Positions 59,401 through 64,000 of a stretch of DNA of 64,000 nucleotides are shown in pieces. The notes under the pieces are model-generated. The model was not told the origin of the DNA, did not search any database, and was given only the letters and a program-made list of their open reading frames with translations. This DNA is from Calliopum simillimum. Its lineage: Eukaryota > Arthropoda > Insecta > Diptera > Lauxaniidae. The position numbers were made by a program, and so were the translations under genes. Position 1 is the first letter of the stretch. Every line of letters begins with the position of its first letter. Location: assembly GCA_951812925.1 (NCBI GenBank), contig OX638370.1, positions 4,984,001 through 5,048,000 on the forward strand, written 5' to 3'.

Positions 59401-60956
59401 CCTTTCGGTGTAAACAGGTACGTTTAAACAACTAGAATAAGAAATCTTGCCACAGCTAAATCTCCGGTGCAAACATAGCATCTTTATAATATAAAGACAA
59501 ACGAAATCGGTTCGGCCCCTGTTTATATGGGTTAGTTCCAACATATTAGCTTGATTTTTTTTTTCCTAGAAAAGTTGAGAGGAGGAGCAGTGCATAAGAT
59601 TCTCCGGTGTCACGCCCTTAAATGGAAAAAACGCTCTCACGGGTAAACCGATACATCTATTTTAATGGCATTTGGTAGGTAGGGTTAACACTAAGAAATG
59701 ATAATGACATTGAAGTTTTTAATGTGTGCGGTGCCACTCCCTTAAACGGAAAAAAACGCTATCACGGCTAAGCCGCTATATCGATATTAATGAAATTTGA
59801 TATGGAGATGGGGTTAGCACAAAGGAACGATAATACGACCTTTATGTTTTTTTGAGTGGGCGGTGTCACACCCCTAAATGAAATAAACGCTCTCACGGCC
59901 AAGCCACTGAATCAGATTTTATGAAATTCGGTATGGAGATAGAAAGCACTTTAAGAAAGGATATTAAAAGGTGTTTGTTTTGAAGTGGCCATACAGATGG
60001 AAAATGGTGATAAGTTAAGTCCTAAGGAAGAGTTTTTAAATTTTTATGTGTTTCATCACATTTTTTTGTTTTAAAGGTAGCATTGCCACAACCCTAAAGA
60101 GAATGATTACTAATGAGAGTTTATTTGTTTATGCTTACATTTGCATGGTCTTTTTACAGTCAAATCGAAATGGTTGAATTTCGGCCACTAGGCAAAGTCT
60201 AGTTACATACTTTAAAACAGTTGGTGGCAACTCTTAACATTTTATTTGATAAGTCAATCAGCTATTAAGCAACTTATATTGATACGTATTTAGAAAAACT
60301 GCTTGTATCCGTAATGTCTGGTGACTATATTTTCGAACCACTTTCAGCTTACAATATTTCTCCTTAGAATTAACCAAAAATTAGGTTAAAAATACATATG
60401 TTCAAGCCAAGTTAAATATGCAAAAAAAAAAAATCATGTTGGCACCCCTACAAAAGTTAATTCCAATGTACGCACCGCTGCAGCGCTGCAGTTTCATTCA
60501 TATAGAAAATGCACTGCAGCGCCGTATCTACTCTAGTGCAAGTACAACAAATGAGCGCAGCAACCGGCAACAACGGAGCGAAAGGGAACGAACGGAGCAG
60601 CAAGAATCCAAAGCACAGGCACATAGAAAATGAAATTACGTAACAATTGTTATATGATTTATATTTTTCATTTGTTTGCCGCTTAAAGGAAAAACTTTTG
60701 CTGCTATTTTCCATCCGACTATAAGACAGGCATTTTCCCGTTAAAATTTCTGATGAAATTGTATAAACTGCATCATAATCACCCATAAAATACTTAAGCC
60801 TCAATTAATTAACGCACCTTTTTTCTTATCGTTAATTGCAGTCGGTGGCGTAGTAGTGGTAGTCAACGTCTCCAGTTTCATTGCTGCAGTAGATGATCCT
60901 CCCACAGCGTTAACTTCCACTTTGTTCTTTGACTTTGCTTCATTTTCCAGTGCCAT
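44424..60956 (-). CDS. clu: Clueless (CLU/CLUH family)
   Basis: Cytoplasmic RNA- and ribosome-associated protein required for mitochondrial distribution and for expression of nuclear-encoded mitochondrial proteins; in Drosophila it interacts with the PINK1-Parkin pathway. Exons (minus): 60956-60818, 51317-50123, 49913-48510, 48066-47202, 47138-47013, 46945-46730, 44928-44717, 44652-44424; total 4,386 nt, about 1,461 aa, with all seven junction phases consistent. Seen: Thr/Asn-rich N-terminus, CLU-N region ([20 protein letters not shown]), then the CLU domain in exon 3 ([58 protein letters not shown]), a charged low-complexity linker, central region ([14 protein letters not shown]), and TPR repeats in exons 4-7 ([40 protein letters not shown]). 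The start ATG at 60956 begins [15 protein letters not shown], separated from exon 2 by a 9.5-kb intron. Intron 6 (44929-46729) contains a pseudogene in a TIR element. Confidence 0.95.
45252..46260. mobile_element. TIR element carrying a ubiquitin-RpL40 copy
   Basis: Ends ATAGCTCCGTTCCAGAA and TTCTGGAACGGAACTAT form 17-bp inverted repeats with one mismatch, with TA on both outer sides. Inside, a perfect 20-bp direct repeat TGACTAAATCTTGTTCCCGT (45301-45320 and 46136-46155) brackets the pseudogene. So either a retrocopy landed in a pre-existing element with a long target duplication, or the element captured gene sequence. Confidence 0.65.
45582..45976 (+). pseudogene. RpL40: ubiquitin-RpL40 fusion (UBA52-type) pseudogene
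   Basis: Begins with an ATG encoding [12 protein letters not shown], shifts frame, then continues through [19 protein letters not shown] sequence, [29 protein letters not shown] and then the ribosomal L40 part [19 protein letters not shown]. Frameshifts, a shortened Arg-Gly-Gly junction and loss of part of the C-terminal Lys-rich region make it non-functional as ubiquitin. No intron interrupts the recognisable part, suggesting a processed copy. Antisense to clu, within its intron 6. Confidence 0.85.
48180..48490. repeat. AACGCC-family block abutting clu exon 3
   Basis: Units such as GGGCGTTATTTCRTTT, AATAACGCCCA and GGGCGATAATCATTTTGAAA lie in clu intron 3, ending about 20 bp from the splice donor of exon 3 (low end 48510). 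Confidence 0.65.
51411..52372. repeat. CCGGGTATGAGA repeat element
   Basis: GTATCCGGGTATGAGA near 51421, 51625 and 51790, and the complement TCTCATACCCGGATAC near 51942-52010 and 52338, so the block is inverted overall. Within it, a 24-bp unit (TCTCATACCCGGATACATGA plus TGTG) is tandemly repeated three times at 51942-52009, which keeps frames open on both strands. Confidence 0.65.
53655..55242. mobile_element. TIR element, ends TCGAGCCCTAACCGCAA
   Basis: 1.59 kb. Left TCGAGCCCTAACCGCAACAG, right CTATTGCGGTTAGGGCTCGA, each followed inward by sequence related to CGTATGCGACA, flanked by TA. No transposase recognised; probably non-autonomous. Confidence 0.75.
55430..56700. repeat. AACGCC-family block, largest copy
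   Basis: Units at 55440-55475 and 56240-56690 (TTGGGCGTTATTTCGTT, AAAACGAAATAACGCCCAAA, GGGCGATAATTATTTTGGAA) in both orientations; split by the element at 55478-56223. Confidence 0.65.
55478..56223. mobile_element. TIR element, ends AATTGAATGA...GGTCACATCT
   Basis: 746 bp with imperfect ~33-bp inverted ends (AATTGAATGACCAATTTCAA then AAAGGTCACATCT; right AGATGTGACCTTTTCGAAAT then TATTCATTCAATT). Inserted inside an AACGCC repeat block, which dates it as younger than that block. Confidence 0.7.
57112..57803 (-). mobile_element. internally deleted mariner, N-terminal transposase relic
   Basis: 692 bp with long inverted ends (CGTAGGCTGCTATACATATT / AATATATATAGCAGCCCACG, continuing through TCTGGCCTAGGCAACACTAA) flanked by TA. 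On the minus strand, from [10 protein letters not shown] (about 57628) and one internal stop to [38 protein letters not shown] and [13 protein letters not shown], which is the mariner helix-turn-helix region. The catalytic domain is absent: the frame runs from the N-terminus almost straight into the far end. Non-autonomous. Confidence 0.85.
59207..59480. mobile_element. MITE relic, longer version of the 13274 family
   Basis: CTTCCATCGGAGATTTTTGA and GGTGCTTTAAGGCTGTTTCG on the left, AAATCTCCGGTGCAAACATA on the right. The interior resembles 31740-31930 (GATTTATTTTAAATCT; CAGGTGGCACCCCTT / CAACTGGCACCCCTT). Confidence 0.6.
59603..59990. repeat. three-copy tandem repeat, ~125 bp unit
   Basis: Units begin GGTGTCACGCCCTTAAATGG (59608), GGTGCCACTCCCTTAAACGG (59731) and GGTGTCACACCCCTAAATGA (59856), each followed by AAACGCTMTCACGG. 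Diverged, no coding. Confidence 0.7.
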
Positions 60957-62262
60957 GCTTTTTCACGCTTGTTTTTCCTTTATTACAAGTGTTATACAAC
61001 CGTGTTTCTTTCAACTGCAGCACGTTAGTTAAAAAAAAATTAAAAATTTTCTTTTTCACTTCACGTTGGTACGATTTTTTCTTGTTCTTTTTTAAAACTT
61101 AAAAATCTACACTTTTCTTTTAGTAATCGTCGTTCACTTGCTGCTTTTGTTAAAAGAAGAAAACAAACACCTTTTGTTGAGTTTTCCTTGCAAAAAGAAT
61201 GTTATTTTATGGTTTTAAATTAAGAATTTCTTAAATTACTTTTTAGAAAAAAAATTTCCACAGAACAATTCTTTCCACGAATCACGACTGAAGATTTTTT
61301 CGATTTAGGACAGAGATGGCATATTTAGTTCACATGTCATTTGAGGGCAGAGAGATATTTTATGTGGATGTTGCTTAACGGTTACACGCCGTCTCGATGA
61401 GCAATAACTTATGATAGTGCTGGTCCACACGGCACGACAAAACAAATGGGCGATAGTTATATTCTAGATTGCTGCGTATACGAATAGCTTTCAGCCGACT
61501 ATTTTGTCTACTAGTGTACATCTTTTTGAGGGGATACTTCGATTCCTTGATGGTGTTTTTTACAAACCGACCCAAAATAAGACGATAATAGCTGTGTTTT
61601 AGAAGGCACTGTGCCAAGACGGTTCTTTCAAAACGATATCGTGTGCTATTGCCTTCTTAGTTTGTCTTATTTTTTCTGATTTTTGTTTCCGCACTGCCTC
61701 CCTCCGCTTGCCAACAAACTCCAAGTGGCACTGTGATAGATGGGACCAGAGTAAAATCAACTAGCAAATGTATAAGATAGCACAAAAACCGATTTTTCAA
61801 GCCTTTACTACATATTTCAAAACTTTAACCGCAATTGTCTCAAAACTATCATTTTTTGACTATAAAATTCAAAACGCCATAGCTTTGCCAATTTAAGACA
61901 TTTTAATTTTTTATTTCAGCATTCTCTTAAGGACTTTATCCTTTATCCAATGGTATGTAAAACTCAAATTAGAGCTCTGGCACGAATTGGTTCCTTTTGT
62001 CACAGAGCGTCACATATCTCGAAAATGAAGCGTGACATTGAAAAACTTTATTTAATTTTTTCGGTTTATTTTAGGCCAGTTCATAAAAAACTTCGTGTAA
62101 TCGAGAAGCCATGGAAATCGAAGTCGTGCCCCTTTGATATGTTGTTCTATTCAGAAGGTATCAACAACCCCGCAACACTGCATATTCAACGTTTGACATA
62201 AATCAAGCATTCATATTCAGTGTTCAACACTGCTTCATAGAGTTTTGTCAAAATAAAATAAA
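60957..62262. other. divergent clu-PRKRIP1 intergenic region
   Basis: 1.3 kb between two divergent starts. No promoter element identified. Two short open frames, 61375-61617 (minus) and 61950-62201 (plus), have no recognised product. PRKRIP1 probably starts transcription close to the ATG at 62263. Confidence 0.45.
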
Positions 62263-63534
62263 ATGTCTTTGATTAAAAATTTAATTAAAGAACCTGAAAA
62301 CAAAACACAACACAAAAAGAAAAAAGGTGATGATGGTGAAGAAACGGAGGAGGAGACAAAACCACGTCCAATCATTAAATCTGCCACAGATTTGCAGCGT
62401 CTCAAGTTGGAAAAACTTATGAAAAACCCGGTAAGAAAGTTATTTTTTGTTAATTGGGAGCTAAAGTGAACCAAGGTCTAAATATTTTTACAGGACAAAC
62501 CAGTGAACATACCAGAATCACAACGTGAGCGTGATCACATGCAGACTGTGCCATCGTTTGTACGGAATGTTATGGGCTCAAGTGCAGGAGCGGGTTCTGG
62601 CGAATTTCATGTATATAGACATTTGCGACGAAAAGAATATGCACGACAAAAAACGATACAAGCAAAAAGTATAAAGGAACAGTTGGATGAAGACTATCAG
62701 CGAAAGCTGGATGATAATCGTCGACTTGCTGAAGAGAAAACGGCTAAAAAACGTGCCAAACGTTTAAAGAAAAAGCGACATGGTGGAAAAAAGCAAAAAG
62801 GTGCCAAAAGTTCTGAAACTACAAATGAAGACAACCAACTGGATGATGCGACAACTGACGACGAGGAGGAGGATGTTAAAAAAGACCCACAAGATAAAAA
62901 TGCTATACAAGACGAAGAATCTACACCAGATGATGAAGCACCAAGAGATGAAACAGCGTCAAGCGTTGAAGCAGTGCCAAGCGTTGAAGCAGCTCCAAAC
63001 GTTGAAGCAGCTCCAAACGTTGAAGCAGCTCCAAACGTTGAAGCAGCTCCAAACGTTGAAGCAGCTCCAAACGTTGAAGCAGCTCCAAACGTTGAAGCAG
63101 CTCCAAACGTTGAAGCAGCTCCAAACGTTGAAGCAGCTCCAAACGTTGAAGCAGCTCCAAACGTTGAAGCAGCTCCAAACGTTGAAGCAGCTCCAAACGT
63201 TGAAGCAGCTCCAAACGTTGAAGCAGCTCCAAACGTTGAAGCAGCGCCAAGCGTTGAAGCAGCGCCAAACGTTGAAGCAGTGCCAAGCGTTCAAGCAGCG
63301 CCGGATAATGTGGAGCAAGTGGTTCTAGTCCAATCAAAGGATGACATTGAACACACCGTGTTGGTGCGTAATAAAGATGATGTTTTAACAAACGAGAAAA
63401 ATACACAAGATGAGCCTAATGTATGCACAACAGAAATTTCAAGACCATTAGAAGAAGATGCGACAACAGTGAAATTACAAACAGAAAATCCGATTGAATT
63501 ATTAAAAAGTGATGTTTCCGATAAATCAAATTAG
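62263..63534 (+). CDS. PRKRIP1: PRKRIP1 homologue with expanded NVEAAP repeat
   Basis: The family (PRKR-interacting protein 1) is a nuclear protein that binds double-stranded RNA and is found in late spliceosomes. Exons 62263-62430 and 62494-63534, phase 0, about 402 aa. Seen: DLQRLKLEKLMKNPDKPVNI matching human KLKLERLMKNPDKAVPI as I recall, then the signature GSSAGAGSGEFHVYRHLR, then a long basic helix (QRKLDDNRRLAEEKTAKKRA, KRLKKKRHGGKKQKG), then an acidic stretch. The C-terminus is unusual: about 19 hexapeptide units (S/N)VEA(A/V)P at 62957-63303, 14 of them NVEAA units from nearly identical 18-bp DNA. Human PRKRIP1 is about 184 aa, so the extra length is this tail. The repeat region has no predicted fold and may be polymorphic. 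Confidence 0.9.
62957..63303 (+). repeat. coding minisatellite, 18-bp unit AACGTTGAAGCAGCTCCA
   Basis: Fourteen consecutive copies from 62998, identical except for the last base of the final unit's Ala codon (GCG), with variant units (AGC for AAC, GTG for GCT) at both edges. Since 18 is a multiple of three, two other frames, including an antisense one (LLQRLE)n, stay open across it; these are by-products. Confidence 0.95.
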
Positions 63535-63589
63535 AAATATAACTTGTTTCAAAATTTAAAAACTGTGTATTTATCAGTATTTTCGGCTC

Positions 63590-63920
63590 ACGGAAATATA
63601 TGCCATAGGAATATTTTTGGAATCAAAGCCAAAAAGCGCAATACAGAATTCTGAACTTATTTCCATTTTGTTTTGGAAACAACGGCAGAATTTTAAATGG
63701 TACTTTTTTTTGGGTTTTATAGTGATAACTACTTTAGTTTAACTTTAAAAGTATAAATTAAATTTCAAATAATTTTGAGTCATTTTCAGGAGTCTATATT
63801 TCCTTTTGTAAACAACATAACTTTTGGAAAAAACGATAAAAAAGTTGTTGGCTTTATTTCCAAAACAAGACGTAAAGAGATTTTTCTGGACTTATTTCCA
63901 AAAAATTTTATGATAAAACA
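63590..63920. repeat. AACGCC-related repeat downstream of PRKRIP1
   Basis: TTATTTCCATTTTGTTTTGG (63658) and GGCTTTATTTCCAAAACAAG (63850) match the 42.9-kb block. The rest of the window end (63535-64000) has no gene; the PRKRIP1 3' UTR must lie at its left side. Confidence 0.5.
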
Positions 63921-64000
63921 ACGCACGCTGGGATACGGAGGGCCTAACAAAAGTTCGCTTAGTAGGTATCATGTTATAAATTTTAAGTAAATCAAAAAAT

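Larger units (their letters stand above)
51318..60817. other. clu intron 1, stack of DNA transposons
   Basis: 9.5 kb with no coding exon. In order: a CCGGGTATGAGA repeat (51411-52372), AT-rich low complexity (52380-52790), a TCGAGCCC TIR element (53655-55242), AACGCC repeats (55430-56700) split by a GGTCACATCT TIR element (55478-56223), a mariner deletion derivative (57112-57803), a MITE relic (59207-59480), a tandem repeat (59603-59990), and a GC-richer stretch with a CTGCAGCGC inverted repeat (60470-60630) near exon 1. Confidence 0.7.

Noticed and set aside
60470..60535. Possible pre-miRNA hairpin
   Set aside because: Stem of only about 10 bp is too short for a typical precursor.
61375..61617. 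Minus-strand frame (AQCLLKHSYYRLILGRF...) between clu and PRKRIP1
   Set aside because: It begins only at a TTG, has a stop upstream in frame and no ATG. It could be an old exon or pseudogene fragment, but I recognise no homologue.
61950..62201. Plus-strand 83-aa frame just upstream of PRKRIP1
   Set aside because: No recognisable domain; ends 60 bp before the PRKRIP1 ATG, where promoter or 5' UTR is expected.
62998..63250. CRISPR-like regular repeat
   Set aside because: No unique spacers, eukaryotic coding context, units are adjacent; a minisatellite.
62921..63406. Antisense (LLQRLE)n and sense (LKQLQT)n repeat proteins
   Set aside because: Frame shadows of an 18-bp repeat; the NVEAAP frame is continuous with the conserved PRKRIP1 domain.

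Overview
This is an AT-rich, intron-rich, repeat-dense eukaryotic window, best explained as nuclear DNA of a cyclorrhaphan fly. The proteins look like close relatives of Drosophila 2R genes (short stop, Shark, calypso, clueless), but the very large TE-filled introns and the many CATA/TATG-rich repeats fit a larger non-drosophilid genome, tephritid or calyptrate. I cannot name the species. No bacterial genes, tRNA, rRNA or CRISPR array were seen.

Layout. 1-10.8 kb (+): 3' end of short stop (spectraplakin), with EF-hand, GAS2 domain and the Ser/Arg-rich microtubule plus-end tail; it includes two candidate mutually exclusive exons and a candidate cassette exon with an extra SxIP motif. 14.3-23.5 kb (+): complete Shark tyrosine kinase (SH2-ankyrin-SH2-kinase) in eight exons; its last intron holds a giant foldback with ~1.2 kb arms. 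25.4-30.0 kb (-): mitochondrial lipoyltransferase 1 homologue in four exons, with a one-base frameshift in exon 2. 30-34.7 kb: nested transposon relics. 34.75-35.12 kb (-): small two-exon KGD4/MRPS36 gene. 35-39.8 kb: repeats, including a 5'-truncated non-LTR retrotransposon inside a foldback. 39.8-41.2 kb (+): calypso (BAP1-type deubiquitinase) in two exons. 44.4-61.0 kb (-): complete clueless in eight exons; intron 1 is 9.5 kb of stacked DNA transposons, and a later intron holds a ubiquitin-RpL40 pseudogene inside a TIR element. 62.3-63.5 kb (+): PRKRIP1 homologue in two exons with an expanded 18-bp coding repeat (NVEAAP)n.

The genes are unrelated housekeeping or signalling genes, not an operon. 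Three act at mitochondria or on their enzymes (LIPT1, KGD4, clueless); KGD4 belongs to a lipoate-dependent dehydrogenase complex and LIPT1 transfers lipoate to such complexes, but the proximity is probably chance. Shark/LIPT1 and calypso/clueless are tail-to-tail; KGD4/calypso and clueless/PRKRIP1 are divergent.

No single new molecular system is convincing. The most interesting signals are the reading-phase-locked exon pair and SxIP exons with pyrimidine-poor acceptors in short stop, the giant foldback in Shark, the TIR element carrying a ubiquitin-RpL40 copy, the LIPT1 frameshift, the homogeneous PRKRIP1 coding minisatellite, and a self-complementary AACGCC-rich repeat family at five or more sites. 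All exon borders were placed by hand from GT/AG sites, reading phase and remembered protein homology; none was tested against transcripts.
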